Shown piece after piece: positions 1 to 12,080 of a stretch of 64,000 nucleotides of DNA (position 1 is its first letter; the number at the start of each line of letters is the position of its first letter). The stretch lies in NCBI GenBank assembly GCA_024398665.1, contig JAKSIS010000003.1, forward strand, positions 19,720 through 83,719, in the 5' to 3' direction. The notes under the pieces are model-generated. The model was not told the origin of the DNA. It saw nothing but the letters and a program-made list of their open reading frames with translations, and did no database searches. Origin of the DNA: Bacteroidaceae bacterium. GTDB taxonomy: Bacteria > Bacteroidota > Bacteroidia > Bacteroidales > Bacteroidaceae. The translations under genes and the position numbers were made by a program.

Positions 1-1551
1 GCGGCGGCGTTTGTAGACCGGCATGAATACGGGCTCAAGGCCGGATGTGGTCTGTGTCATAAGGCTGACTGTGCCTGTAGGTGCAATGGTCAGACATGCA
101 ATGTTGCGGCGGCCGTACTTCTTCATGTCAGCGTAGAGCTGCGGATCGGCCTCCTTGATGCGCATGATGAACGGATTGTCCTTCTCACGCTTCCAGTCAA
201 AGACTTCAAATGCGCCGCGTTCCTTAGCCATGTTGACTGATGAACGGTATGCTTCGAGAGCCAGCGTGCGCTGTACCTTTTCGGCAAATTCAGTAGCCTC
301 TTCAGTTCCGTAGCGCAGACCCATGGCTGCCAGCATGTCGCCCTCGGCCGTGATTCCCACACCTGTACGGCGTCCCATGGTGCTCTTGCGCATGATCTTT
401 TCCCACAGGCGCTTTTCCGTGTACTTGGTTTCGTCATCCTCGGGGTCACTTGCAATCTTGGCCTGAATCATGTCGATCTTTTCAATTTCAAGGTCGATGA
501 TGTCATCCATTATGCGCTGTGCCATGCCCACATGTTTCTTGAACAGGTCGAAGTCAAAGTATGCGTCCTCCTTGAACGGGTTCACTACATATGAATACAG
601 GTTGATGGCAAGCAGACGGCAGCTGTCATACGGGCAGAGCGGAATTTCACCGCAGGGGTTCGTGCTGACTGTGCGGAATCCAAGGTCAGCATAGCAGTCG
701 GGTACCGATTCCCTGAGTATGGTGTCCCAGAACAGGACTCCGGGTTCTGCTGACTTCCATGCATTGTGGACAATCTTCTTCCAGAGTGCTGCGGCATCGA
801 TCTCCTTTGTCCATTTGGGATCAGAGGAATCAATGGGGTAAGCCTGAACGTACGGCTGTCCGCTTGTGGCGGCCTGCATGAATGCGTCATCAATCTTCAC
901 TGACACGTTCGCACCGGTCACCTTGCCGCTGGTCATCTTGGCGTCAATGAAGCTCTCCGAATCAGGGTGCTTGATTGAAACGCTCAGCATCAGGGCTCCG
1001 CGGCGGCCGTCCTGGGCAACTTCACGGGTCGAATTCGAGAAACGTTCCATGAAAGGAACCAGACCTGTTGACGTAAGGGCGGAATTCTTTACCGGAGACC
1101 CTTTGGGACGTATGTCGGAAAGGTCATGGCCTACACCGCCGCGGCGTTTCATGAGCTGGACCTGCTCTTCATCGACCTTCATGATTGCGCCGTATGAGTC
1201 CGATGCGCCCTCAGTACCTATTACGAAACAGTTGGAGAGTGAGGCAATCTGATAGTTGTTGCCTATTCCTGTCATGGGACTTCCCTGCGGGACGATATGC
1301 CTGAATCCTTTCAGGAGTTCGTGCAGTTCTTCAGCACTCATGGGGTTCTTGTACTTGGATTCTGCGCGTGCGACTTCATTGGCGATTCTCCAATGCATGT
1401 CATCTGGGGTCTTTTCGTAGATGTTGCCGAACGAATCCTTTACGGCATACTTGTTGACCCATACCTTTGCGGCAAGTTCGTCTCCGCCGAAATAGTCAAC
1501 TGAGGCTTTGAACGCCTCATCGAAAGTGTAGGTTTGTTTCTCGTTAGCCAT
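1..1551 (-). CDS. nrdJ: Adenosylcobalamin-dependent (class II) ribonucleotide reductase, 3' part outside window
   Basis: Reduces ribonucleotides to deoxyribonucleotides with a B12-generated radical, so it works with or without oxygen. The first 517 residues are visible and read without interruption to the window edge; the C-terminus lies to the left. Seen directly: SNCFVIG with a redox-type cysteine at C108, and the radical-site motif NPCGEI with C300 and E302, the hallmark of the reductase barrel. Start chosen at ATG 1551 (MANEKQTYTF). A TAAATTTG promoter element lies about 70 bases upstream. Class II rather than class I is inferred from the overall N-terminal sequence and from family resemblance to Bacteroides proteins; the C-terminal cysteines cannot be seen. 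It sits downstream of dnaA but has its own promoter and is separated from it by a terminator. Confidence 0.85.
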   Translation of the reverse strand, partial: MANEKQTYTFDEAFKASVDYFGGDELAAKVWVNKYAVKDSFGNIYEKTPDDMHWRIANEVARAESKYKNPMSAEELHELLKGFRHIVPQGSPMTGIGNNYQIASLSNCFVIGTEGASDSYGAIMKVDEEQVQLMKRRGGVGHDLSDIRPKGSPVKNSALTSTGLVPFMERFSNSTREVAQDGRRGALMLSVSIKHPDSESFIDAKMTSGKVTGANVSVKIDDAFMQAATSGQPYVQAYPIDSSDPKWTKEIDAAALWKKIVHNAWKSAEPGVLFWDTILRESVPDCYADLGFRTVSTNPCGEIPLCPYDSCRLLAINLYSYVVNPFKEDAYFDFDLFKKHVGMAQRIMDDIIDLEIEKIDMIQAKIASDPEDDETKYTEKRLWEKIMRKSTMGRRTGVGITAEGDMLAAMGLRYGTEEATEFAEKVQRTLALEAYRSSVNMAKERGAFEVFDWKREKDNPFIMRIKEADPQLYADMKKYGRRNIACLTIAPTGTVSLMTQTTSGLEPVFMPVYKRRR

Positions 1552-1620
1552 TATATTGGTCTTTATATTCAAAAATGCGCAAAAAAAAACAATCCGACAA
1601 TTGCTTGCCAGACGGCATTA

Positions 1621-1628
1621 CAAATTTA
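1621..1628 (-). promoter_or_regulatory. Candidate -7 element (TAAATTTG) for the ribonucleotide reductase gene
   Basis: Read on the minus strand this is a perfect TAnnTTTG, the Bacteroidota primary sigma -7 consensus. It would place the transcript start about 62 bases before the ATG at 1551. No clear TTTG -33 element stands 19-21 bases upstream. Confidence 0.5.
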
Positions 1629-1806
1629 GATAATGTATTGCAATCGGATGCTGATTGGACAGAATAAAGTTTTCAACAGTTATGAAAGTTTTCCGTTTTA
1701 ACAAATTACAATGCTGATAGCCAGTGATATAACATTTTTGAAAAGTTGAAAAGTTTTCCAAAACGGAAAAATGTCAGCGGAAACTGTGCGGGTTGAATGT
1801 CTGGAA

Positions 1807-1838
1807 AGGTAAAAGAAAAGGGCGGATATTACCGCCCT
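1807..1838 (-). terminator. Rho-independent terminator after dnaA
   Basis: A perfect 7-bp stem (1819-1825 with 1832-1838, AGGGCGG/CCGCCCT) with a 6-base loop. Read on the minus strand it is followed at once by TTTTCTTTTA. It lies 23 bases past the dnaA stop codon. Confidence 0.8.
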
Positions 1839-1860
1839 GTGATGCAGTTTGTGGATGTTG

Positions 1861-3261
1861 TCAGCAGCGCAGGCCGCTTTCAATGTTTTCCACGTCACTC
1901 TTGAATGTCTTGTCCACTTCAATCTGGTCCATCACCATCTTGCAGGCATGCAGCACGGTGGCATGGTCACGCTTTCCAATGTATGCGCCAATTTTGGACG
2001 TTGAGAAATCCAGATATTTCTTGGCCAGATACATTGATATCTGACGTACCTGCACTATTTCGTGCTTCCTGGACTTTGACTGGATTGATTCCGTATCAAT
2101 GTTGTAGTAGTCGCACACCTTGCTGATTATGGAATCAATTGTGATGGGCTTCCTTTCGTGATGCTGGGTCTTGTCTATGACAGTACGTGCAAGTTCCAGA
2201 TCAATCTCCCTGCCGTAAATGGTGGAGTGGGCCATGAGCGACACTATCACGCCTTCAAGGTCACGTACGTTCTCAGTGACGTTCTGGGCTATGTAGTCAA
2301 TTACCGGTTCGGTGAAAGTGAGACCGTCACGCCTGGTCTTTTCACGCAGTATGTCCTTTCTCAGTTCGAGATTGGGCTTTTCCAGTTCTGCCACCAGTCC
2401 CCATTTGAAACGGGTTATGAGCCTTTCCTCCAAGTCCTTCAAATCCTTGGGCGGGCGGTCGCTGGTCATGATCAGCTGCTTGTGGTTCAGATGCAGGTGG
2501 TTGAATATGTGGAAGAACGTGTTCTGTGTCTTGGCAAGTCCGGCCATTTCCTGCATGTCATCAATGATCAGGACATCAATGGTCTGGTAGAAATGGATGA
2601 AATCGTTCAGTGTGTTGTTTCTGACCGAATCCACATACTGTACGTGGAAAAGGTGGGCTGACAGGTAGAGGACTCTCTTTTCCGGATGCAGTTCGCGTAC
2701 CTTCATGCCTATGGCATTGACAAGGTGCGTTTTCCCCACGCCGGACGAACCGTAAATGAACAGCGGGTTGAACGCTGAACTGGCGGGGTTCAGGGCAATG
2801 GTTTCAGCGGCTGTGCGCGCCAGTTTGTTGCTTGTGCCCTCAACGAAGTTCTCAAAGCTGTAGTTGGGGTCAAGCTGTGGGTTCAGGTCCTGGACCAGAG
2901 GAGCGTCTGCAACTGCCGGTGCCTTGTTGTCAGCCGGGTTCGTACCTTTGATCCGGGCTACAGGCGCATTGGTGCTCCTCACGTTCTGGGAGATGTCGTT
3001 GACTTTGTCGGTGATGATGTCATATGACAGTCTGGTGCCGCGTCCGAATACCTTTATAATGGCTGCCCTGAGAACGTCAATGCAGTTCTGTTCCAGATAT
3101 TCGTATACGAAAGCGCTGGGTACCTGAAGGCACAGTTCGCCGTTTTCCATCTTGAGGGGGCTGACAACAGTGAACCATGTTTCATACACGGCTGCGCTGA
3201 CGTTGTCCCGGATGAAATCCAGGCAGTCATTCCATTTCTGTGTCAGTTCCTTTCCTGTCAT
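1861..3261 (-). CDS. dnaA: Chromosomal replication initiator DnaA
   Basis: ATP-dependent initiator that binds DnaA boxes and melts oriC. 466 residues, normal length. Domain I at about 1-85; a short variable domain II at about 86-130; the AAA+ domain with Walker [11 protein letters not shown] at 171-180 and Walker B VLIIDD at 230-235; and a C-terminal DNA-binding helix-turn-helix with the signature [13 protein letters not shown]. Start at ATG 3261 ([10 protein letters not shown]). It is monocistronic: a promoter lies upstream at 3322-3353 and a strong hairpin terminator follows. The gene neighbourhood (amidase, reductase) is not the dnaA-dnaN arrangement of many bacteria, which is normal for Bacteroidota. 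Confidence 0.98.
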   Translation of the reverse strand: MTGKELTQKWNDCLDFIRDNVSAAVYETWFTVVSPLKMENGELCLQVPSAFVYEYLEQNCIDVLRAAIIKVFGRGTRLSYDIITDKVNDISQNVRSTNAPVARIKGTNPADNKAPAVADAPLVQDLNPQLDPNYSFENFVEGTSNKLARTAAETIALNPASSAFNPLFIYGSSGVGKTHLVNAIGMKVRELHPEKRVLYLSAHLFHVQYVDSVRNNTLNDFIHFYQTIDVLIIDDMQEMAGLAKTQNTFFHIFNHLHLNHKQLIMTSDRPPKDLKDLEERLITRFKWGLVAELEKPNLELRKDILREKTRRDGLTFTEPVIDYIAQNVTENVRDLEGVIVSLMAHSTIYGREIDLELARTVIDKTQHHERKPITIDSIISKVCDYYNIDTESIQSKSRKHEIVQVRQISMYLAKKYLDFSTSKIGAYIGKRDHATVLHACKMVMDQIEVDKTFKSDVENIESGLRC

Positions 3262-3650
3262 GAGTTGTAAAATGAGGCGAAAAAAAGTTCCGGGCGGTCC
3301 GTCCGGATGTCATTCGCATTGCAAATTTGGGAATCTTATTTCAATTGTACAAACGTGTTTTTTCATGTGGAAAAGACGCTGTTTGTAACAGCCTGAAATA
3401 GAGATACTTGTAACGGGCCTCCAAATTAGTTGAAAAATGCCTATTGCTTTTTATCAATTAGCTGTATTATAGTTATTTAGCCTGTTGATAACTTCTTAAT
3501 GAATCTTAATGCATACCTTCCGCAAACCTATTTGGAGGCATTTGAAAAGGTGTTTGCACCCGGCTTGTTTTTTCTTTCAGGAAATGGCGTTATTTGGATA
3601 AAGTCTAATTTGGAAATTCAAGGTCCGTACCTGAATGGAGTGATGGCGGG
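3262..3650. other. 389-base AT-rich region upstream of dnaA
   Basis: No gene is supported. It carries the dnaA promoter and an AT-rich block at about 3415-3500. Two DnaA-box-like 9-mers are visible: TGTGGAAAA at 3366-3374 (TTTTCCACA on the minus strand) and TGTTGATAA at 3483-3491 (TTATCAACA on the minus strand, one base from consensus). These fit autoregulation of dnaA or part of an origin. I see no terminator hairpin behind the amidase gene that ends at 3651. Confidence 0.55.
3322..3353 (-). promoter_or_regulatory. dnaA: Candidate dnaA promoter
   Basis: On the minus strand TTTG (3353-3350) is followed after a 20-base spacer by CAAATTTG (3329-3322), one base off the TAnnTTTG -7 consensus. 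The spacing matches the Bacteroidota -33/-7 rule, and the element is about 60 bases before the dnaA ATG. Confidence 0.5.
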
Positions 3651-4778
3651 CTATTTTTTTTCGGTCATGTCCAGCGCTTCCTTTACGCTGACCTTCCTTC
3701 CGTCAACATACGCTGTGATGAAGGCATCCTTGTAGCGCTTGCGCACTTCGTCACGTGTCCTGCATATTTCTTCATAATCGGACGTGTCTCCGCAGGTGTA
3801 CTTGTATTTTCCGTCCTCCTTGAAATGGCTGACTTCTGGAAGTCCCTTGATGCGGCTGTCATCGGACTTGATTTCCGCGGAGAGTGTCATGAACTGTATC
3901 TTGAACACCACATTGGGACCTGTCTTAGAAGTTTCAGCGGGCTGGCCGGAATCCCTGCGTCCTATGGCGCTGGAAGGCGGCAACGCCTTGGACAACTGTT
4001 TCATGTATTCGCTGTGGTATGCTGAGAATGCCCTGAAAAGGCTGCCGCTCATTTCGTCAATGCCTTTCTGCGATGTGAGATACCTGCATTCTGCGTCATT
4101 TGATATGAACCCAAGTTCGACCAGAATGCTGGGCATGGCACTTTTCCAGAGAACCAGATATCCGGCCTGGTGGACCCCGCGGTCATGGCGCTTGGGCGTC
4201 CCGGTCATCTCATTCTGGACCATGGTGGCCATTTTCAGACTCTCCTTCTGATATTCGTTCTGCATGAATTCGAATATGATCTGGCTTTCCGGGACATTGG
4301 GGTCATAGCCTTCGTAATGGGCCTCATAGTCATTCTCCAGAAGTATGGCCTTGTTCTCCTCAATGGCCACATTGAAATTGGCGCTGGTGCGGTTCTCCTC
4401 AATGCCCAGCAGGTAGGTCTCGGCTCCGACGGCCGATTTGCTCTTGGCGGCGTTGGTGTGTATGGAGATGAAGAAGTCCGCATCGGCCTTGTTGGCTATT
4501 TCAGCACGGCGGTACAGTTCCACGAAAACGTCAGTTTTGCGGGTGTACAGTACCTTGACGTCAGTGCAGTTCTCTTCTATGAGCCGGCCCAGTTTGAGCG
4601 CCACATTCAGGTTGATGGTCTTTTCCTGGTTTCTGCCGTTTACGGCACCGGGGTCCTTGCCACCGTGTCCGGCGTCAATGACGACTACGAATTTCCCGTC
4701 CTTGTCAAGTGCGTGTGCGGGCACTGCTGCAGACAGCAGTACGGCGGCCACGGCCAGAGTCCTGAATATCCTTATCAT
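3651..4778 (-). CDS. N-acetylmuramoyl-L-alanine amidase (Amidase_3) with SPOR-like tail
   Basis: Periplasmic zinc amidase that cuts the peptide from MurNAc in peptidoglycan, acting in cell separation. 375 residues with a signal peptide at 1-23. The zinc ligands of the AmiC family are visible: H38 in DAGHGG, E52 in the QEKT segment and H107 in SIHTN. A later glutamate in VELGFISN is the probable catalytic residue. The last 85 residues (FKIQFMTL through GRKVSVKEAL) look like the SPOR-related domain attached to Bacteroidota amidases, which could bind denuded glycan at septa. It is the third gene of a tight minus-strand unit; only 3 bases separate it from the lipoprotein gene upstream. Confidence 0.92.
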   Translation of the reverse strand: MIRIFRTLAVAAVLLSAAVPAHALDKDGKFVVVIDAGHGGKDPGAVNGRNQEKTINLNVALKLGRLIEENCTDVKVLYTRKTDVFVELYRRAEIANKADADFFISIHTNAAKSKSAVGAETYLLGIEENRTSANFNVAIEENKAILLENDYEAHYEGYDPNVPESQIIFEFMQNEYQKESLKMATMVQNEMTGTPKRHDRGVHQAGYLVLWKSAMPSILVELGFISNDAECRYLTSQKGIDEMSGSLFRAFSAYHSEYMKQLSKALPPSSAIGRRDSGQPAETSKTGPNVVFKIQFMTLSAEIKSDDSRIKGLPEVSHFKEDGKYKYTCGDTSDYEEICRTRDEVRKRYKDAFITAYVDGRKVSVKEALDMTEKK

Positions 4779-4781
4779 GAC

Positions 4782-6266
4782 CTATTCCGTTATTTTGCTT
4801 TCAAAACCGACAGACTGGGCCTGGCTGCTCCTGATGAATGCGGCAAACCTGCGCGCCGGAACCTTTACCGGTTCGACCATGAATTCGGGAATGTTGTATG
4901 AATACATGAAACTGCGGTTGTGCCCGGGGTCTTCCTGAGGAAGGGCGAACGGCTTTGAGAACTTTCCGTCGTTGTCCATGTGTGCAATGTACAGGCGTGT
5001 GAACGCACCGTCCTCACGGCGTGTGCTGAATATTATCCAGCGCCCGTTGCTGGACCACGAATGGTAGCTTTCAACGTCAGGGCTGTTTATTTCGTCCAGC
5101 CTGCGCCAGCTGCCGTCCCTGAGGTCCATCATGCACAGGTCAGCGTCCTTGTGCCATATGTGGAACACGCCCTGCCGTCCAAGACTGAACATGAGCCAGC
5201 GGCCGTCAGGTGAAACGCGGGGCAGGGTTGCGCTCATGCTGTCAGCGGCGGCGTCATAGACTGTCTGCGTGGGCCCCCAAGCCCTGGTCTCAGGATTGAA
5301 GGGCTTTGCATAGAGGCTGTAGCGAATGTCGTCTGCTGCCAGGAAAACGCGGTCCTTGCGGTTCCTGTCAAACGGCCCATCATAGAAGGCCGATACATAA
5401 TATAAGGTGCGGCCGTCCGGCGCCCATGCCGGATAGCATTCGAACTGGCTCGAGTCATTTTCAATCGTGCTGACAGTGTTCCGGCGTATGTCGTACAGTA
5501 TGAGGTCACTCTCCTCATCAAGCACTTCAATGCGGTTGTGGTCCGCCATGTGTATGGACTGGTGGGTCTTGTTGGTCGAATACGCAATGTAGTCATGGGT
5601 GGGGTGCCAGGCCGGATATACGCCGGCTGAAATTGTGGAGTCCGTCTTCAGGTTCAGCTTGCGCAGCTGGCCTTCGAACAGCATGACTGTGCCGCCCAGA
5701 TACTGGCGGGCGTGGAACTGCATGGCGTCTGTGCGGTAGTTGCGGTAGTGGTGGCAGTTTATGCACTGTCCGTTGGAGCCGTCCTGGACCATGGAATTGG
5801 CATAGATCACCTTTTCTTTGAATGATGTGAGGTCGCGCTGGCTTATGGTCAGGCGTTCGTAACTTTCCACTGAAGGCGGAATGAGACGGTATGAAATGTA
5901 GGGATCAATGTCTTCAGCTGCGCTTATGTCAAAGCTGTTGCAGGCTTTCCAGCTGCCGTTGTCCTTGAGGAATATGCGCACGCTTACCTTTCCGCTTCCA
6001 AGCATTCTGTGCCATGCCTTTTCCGGAATACGCACGTCCTGTCCCCTGAGGGCCAGATCTTCCTGTGCAGCCGATATTACGGTGATGAAGTCATCGGACT
6101 CCATGCCGATATGGAAGTTCAAAGGTGCTATGTTGGATGGAACGGTGACGCCGGTGTAGTCAGGGAAAATGACCGGATCCTGACCGCTTTCTGTGAATTC
6201 TGACGGGATACCTGCGCTACAGGCAGTAAGCAGCAGTACGGCTATGGGGATGAGCAGTTTTCTCAT
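4782..6266 (-). CDS. TolB-like beta-propeller lipoprotein with a CxxCH motif
   Basis: 494 residues. Signal peptide with a lipobox ending in Cys at about residue 16 (LLLTACSAG), so probably a surface or periplasmic lipoprotein. The middle and C-terminal parts contain repeated PD40/WD40-type strands (for example YPAWHPTHDYIAYST, YPAWAPDGRTLYYVS, LPRVSPDGRWLMFSL, YHSWSSNGRWIIFST), which indicate a TolB-like propeller. Before the propeller is C168-I-N-C171-H172, a c-type heme attachment signature, with a second histidine next to it. Heme binding is inferred; some family members are named cytochrome-c related. Substrate unknown. It lies 3 bases after the membrane protein gene upstream and 3 bases before the amidase, so the three are probably co-transcribed. 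Confidence 0.7.
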   Translation of the reverse strand: MRKLLIPIAVLLLTACSAGIPSEFTESGQDPVIFPDYTGVTVPSNIAPLNFHIGMESDDFITVISAAQEDLALRGQDVRIPEKAWHRMLGSGKVSVRIFLKDNGSWKACNSFDISAAEDIDPYISYRLIPPSVESYERLTISQRDLTSFKEKVIYANSMVQDGSNGQCINCHHYRNYRTDAMQFHARQYLGGTVMLFEGQLRKLNLKTDSTISAGVYPAWHPTHDYIAYSTNKTHQSIHMADHNRIEVLDEESDLILYDIRRNTVSTIENDSSQFECYPAWAPDGRTLYYVSAFYDGPFDRNRKDRVFLAADDIRYSLYAKPFNPETRAWGPTQTVYDAAADSMSATLPRVSPDGRWLMFSLGRQGVFHIWHKDADLCMMDLRDGSWRRLDEINSPDVESYHSWSSNGRWIIFSTRREDGAFTRLYIAHMDNDGKFSKPFALPQEDPGHNRSFMYSYNIPEFMVEPVKVPARRFAAFIRSSQAQSVGFESKITE

Positions 6267-6269
6267 TGC

Positions 6270-8207
6270 TTAAAATGTTTCCTGGTTGCGGGTGAAATAA
6301 TAGTAGAAATAGAACGTGCCTCCGAATTTCTTCATGAACTGGTAGCGTGATTCGTCCAGGCTGCGTACAGGGTGGCTCTGGCTGAATTTCATGAATGCAT
6401 CGTAGCCTTCCTTGACGGACTTGTCATAGGGGAGGTCCTGCATGCCTGAACTCTTTTCCAGGGTGCTGTACATGTATGCGGCCTCCTGATAGTGGCGGGG
6501 CAGCGACTTGGGGTTGCTGGTTTCCAGGTAGCAGTAGAAACAGCGCCAGAACGTGGGGATGTCCTGCATGCGCAGGGTCCACAGCATGGCGGCGCGGTCA
6601 TACTGGGCGGTGGCATAGGGCGAACGGAACTGGGTGAAATGCTTCATGATGTAGGTCTCGACCATGGCCATGTCACTTGACAGCCTGTCCTCATAGCACA
6701 TCAGCGGCCGGACATCGCAGTACGGGGCTGCTCCGCTTACGGCCTGCGCGTCTATCAGGTCCTTCTGCTGCCTGGCCCATTTGCGGTAGAACATGGTTGA
6801 GGACAGCTTGTCCAGGAATTTTCCGGCCACGTCCCATTCCTCCATGACCATGGCGGTCATGGCCATGTAACGCAGGTTCTGGTATGACCAGCCGTATTCG
6901 ACAGCCTCTTCAATGCACCAGCGGTGGCAGTAGTTGGGCATGCCGTAGTGGAAATACAGCAGCTTGCCAATCTGGGCAACCATGGGGACCTGAGTGGCGG
7001 ATTTCTGCTTGCGGTCCCCGTCGCGGTACAGGAATGCCTTGTCACCCTCCACTCCCAGCTTGAACAGGGCCAGGTCCTTGAGCAGGACCATGGGGCGTGT
7101 GGGTTCAAAGAACTTGCCGCTGTATTTGTCCGTTATGAAGTCCCTTTCGCCGGCGTCAGATATCCTTTCAAGCGCTTTGGCGCGTGCGTTGAATGCCCTT
7201 TCATCGGACTTTGACGCCTTCTGCGCGGCCTTTTCAAGTATTGATGCGGTCTTTTTCCAGTCACAGTTGTCTGCCGCGCCCGCCATGGCAAGTTCAGACA
7301 TGAAATTGGGGTCATTGTACCAGACCAGCCAGGACAGAAGCAGGAATCCTGCAATGCCGCATATCTGTACGGGCGTATCCTTTTCCGGAGCCGATGCAGC
7401 CTTGCCGGCAAGCAGACCGGCTGCCGCCATGGAAACGAAAACCAGCAGGTATGCGAACCTGAGCCGCATGAGACCGGCAATGTCCGATGACGGAAGCCCC
7501 ATGGTCCAGCTGTCCGCCAGACGGTAGGTGGTGAACAGCGGATATATGACAACAGGTGCGGCGGCAGCAAGAACAACGGCGGCTGCTGCAATGCCAGAAC
7601 CCTTGCGGCCATCAGTTCTCAAGGCCATTATGCCGGCCAGAACAACTGCTGAAAGGGCGTAGCAGCCTGCCAGCCAGAATCCGGCGGTGGCTGCAAGAGC
7701 CAAAAGGATGATTCTGCTGCACAGACCTTTCATGCGGCCTGAAAGCAGGACTGTTGCAGCTGCGGCCAGATAACCGAGAGTGGGGACGAAGAACCATCCG
7801 GTTCCCTTTATGACAAAGACGGCGTAACCCAGTGACATGTTTCCCATGGCCAGCAGGAATGCGGGGACGGCGGCCAGACACCACAGACTGCCGGGAATAC
7901 GGAAAGCCTTTGCTGTCAGTGGAACGGAAGCCATGAGCATGACGGTCCAGATAAGAGACCCCAGCCATGGAAGGTGCAGGAACTGCATGAAGAATGTCCC
8001 CAGCCAGCCCAGAAGACCGCCCGGTATGCTGAATGACTCAAGCAGCGGCTGCCAGTCCAGCAGGAACAGGGAACCGCTTTCAACTTTCAGGAGAAAGTCC
8101 TTGTAGAATACAGTCAGAATGAACCAGAATGCCAGTGGCAGAACAATAGAAAAAGCCGCCCTGATAATTCGGCCGGTATCTTGTTTCCTCTTCTTTTCCT
8201 TTACCAT
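6270..8207 (-). CDS. Large polytopic membrane protein, DUF6057-like
   Basis: 645 residues. The N-terminal part (about 15-310) is a run of roughly nine to ten hydrophobic segments. The C-terminal part is soluble, helical and rich in Trp, Tyr and Met, ending FYFYYYFTRNQETF. It resembles a Bacteroidota family that I recall as DUF6057; that name is from memory and no function is established. Start at ATG 8207 (MVKEKKRKQD). It is first in the minus-strand unit with the CxxCH propeller lipoprotein and the amidase (gaps of 3 bases each). That suggests a role in the envelope, but the sequence itself shows no catalytic motif. Confidence 0.6.
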   Translation of the reverse strand: MVKEKKRKQDTGRIIRAAFSIVLPLAFWFILTVFYKDFLLKVESGSLFLLDWQPLLESFSIPGGLLGWLGTFFMQFLHLPWLGSLIWTVMLMASVPLTAKAFRIPGSLWCLAAVPAFLLAMGNMSLGYAVFVIKGTGWFFVPTLGYLAAAATVLLSGRMKGLCSRIILLALAATAGFWLAGCYALSAVVLAGIMALRTDGRKGSGIAAAAVVLAAAAPVVIYPLFTTYRLADSWTMGLPSSDIAGLMRLRFAYLLVFVSMAAAGLLAGKAASAPEKDTPVQICGIAGFLLLSWLVWYNDPNFMSELAMAGAADNCDWKKTASILEKAAQKASKSDERAFNARAKALERISDAGERDFITDKYSGKFFEPTRPMVLLKDLALFKLGVEGDKAFLYRDGDRKQKSATQVPMVAQIGKLLYFHYGMPNYCHRWCIEEAVEYGWSYQNLRYMAMTAMVMEEWDVAGKFLDKLSSTMFYRKWARQQKDLIDAQAVSGAAPYCDVRPLMCYEDRLSSDMAMVETYIMKHFTQFRSPYATAQYDRAAMLWTLRMQDIPTFWRCFYCYLETSNPKSLPRHYQEAAYMYSTLEKSSGMQDLPYDKSVKEGYDAFMKFSQSHPVRSLDESRYQFMKKFGGTFYFYYYFTRNQETF

Positions 8208-8277
8208 AATATCTTATAATGTTCGCGCACGCACGAAAATTGCCGTAAAGATAGCATTTTTTCCACCTTCCGGATTA

Positions 8278-8287
8278 GCATTAATGC
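8278..8287. promoter_or_regulatory. Palindrome in the divergent promoter region, candidate operator
   Basis: GCATTAATGC is a perfect 10-base palindrome, nested inside outer arms GGATT (8272-8276) and AATCC (8292-8296). It sits between the membrane-protein operon (start 8207, minus) and the beta-galactosidase (start 8338, plus), next to a near-consensus -7 element TACATTCG at 8299-8306. A regulator site is an inference. Confidence 0.3.
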
Positions 8288-8316
8288 CAAAAATCCACTA
8301 CATTCGCGGAAACTAA

Positions 8317-11444
<3,128 letters not shown>

Positions 11445-11445
<1 letters not shown>

Positions 11446-11987
11446 TGGCCTGTATCTGGGAACCGCTTTATGACAGATATTACGGCGACAACGCACCGCT
11501 CAGGGAGCTCCTGGCGGTGCACAGCCGCCTTGTGGCCGAAAAGTCCCTGGCCATTGCCGCCGCCCATCCGGAACTGGGTCTTGACGCCTGTTTCCTGGAG
11601 GAGGCGGCTATGCTTCATGATATAGGAATTTTCCTTACAGATGCTGCGCCGATACACTGTTTCGGAACATACAGTTACATATGCCACGGATATCTGGGCG
11701 CCGACCTGCTGCGCAGCGAAGGCCTGCCGCGCCATGCTCTTGTTGCCGAACGGCATACGGGAACGGGCCTGACCATTGATGAGATCCTGAAGCGTGACCT
11801 GCCGGTCCCGCACCGTGACATGACCCCGCAAAGTCCTGAAGAACAGGTGGTATGCTTTGCTGACAAGTTCTTCTCGAAGACCCGTCCCACCCAGGAGAAG
11901 ACAGTGGAACAGGCTGAACGCAGCCTGCTGAAATTCGGTGAGGATGGAATCATCACATTCCGGCGCTGGTGCGGTCTTTTCCTGTAA
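11445..11987 (+). CDS. HD-domain phosphohydrolase
   Basis: 180 residues. The HD-superfamily pattern is visible: H28 in VHSRLVAEKS, the paired HD in AAMLHDIGIF, a histidine in VAERHTGTGL and a late Asp in VVCFADKFFSK. This arrangement matches metal-dependent phosphohydrolases acting on nucleotides or small phosphorylated metabolites. Its substrate is unknown. The ATG overlaps the last base of the beta-galactosidase stop codon. A hairpin with a weak T-tract follows the gene, so the two-gene unit appears to end here. Confidence 0.8.
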
Positions 11988-11997
11988 TTCTTCGGAA

Positions 11998-12019
11998 AAG
12001 CCGTCTTTGCAGGCGGCTT
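11998..12019 (+). terminator. Terminator-like hairpin after the HD hydrolase gene
   Basis: AAGCCGTC (11998-12005) pairs with GGCGGCTT (12012-12019) over 8 bp with one G-T pair and a 6-base loop. The tail ATTCCATATTT is only weakly T-rich. Confidence 0.5.
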
Positions 12020-12035
12020 ATTCCATATTTATGAG

Positions 12036-12043
12036 TAACTTTG
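12036..12043 (+). promoter_or_regulatory. -7 element (TAACTTTG) for the lptD-asnA-ung unit
   Basis: A perfect TAnnTTTG. It predicts transcription from about 12050, which rules out a TTG start at 12048 and supports ATG 12081 for lptD. Confidence 0.6.
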
Positions 12044-12080
12044 CACTTTGTTACGCGCACGTACAAGTACAAAAGCGGAA

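Larger units (their letters stand above)
1552..1860. other. 309-base AT-rich intergenic region with short repeats
   Basis: No gene is supported here. It holds the reductase promoter and the dnaA terminator. Between them is an AT-rich stretch with repeated elements: TTTTCAACA at 1670-1678 (a DnaA-box-like 9-mer), an 11-base inverted repeat TTTTCCGTTTT at 1689-1699 with AAAACGGAAAA at 1760-1770, and a tandem GAAAAGTT pair at 1740-1755. These could be origin elements next to dnaA, but no cluster of consensus TTATCCACA boxes is present. Confidence 0.6.

Noticed and set aside
4170-4901. 243-codon open frame on the plus strand opposite the amidase
   Set aside because: It lies antisense to a gene with intact zinc-ligand motifs, has no recognisable domain and spans the boundary of two real genes.
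12048-12080. TTG start for lptD
   Set aside because: It falls at or before the predicted transcript start (-7 at 12036-12043), and the ATG at 12081 gives a proper signal peptide.
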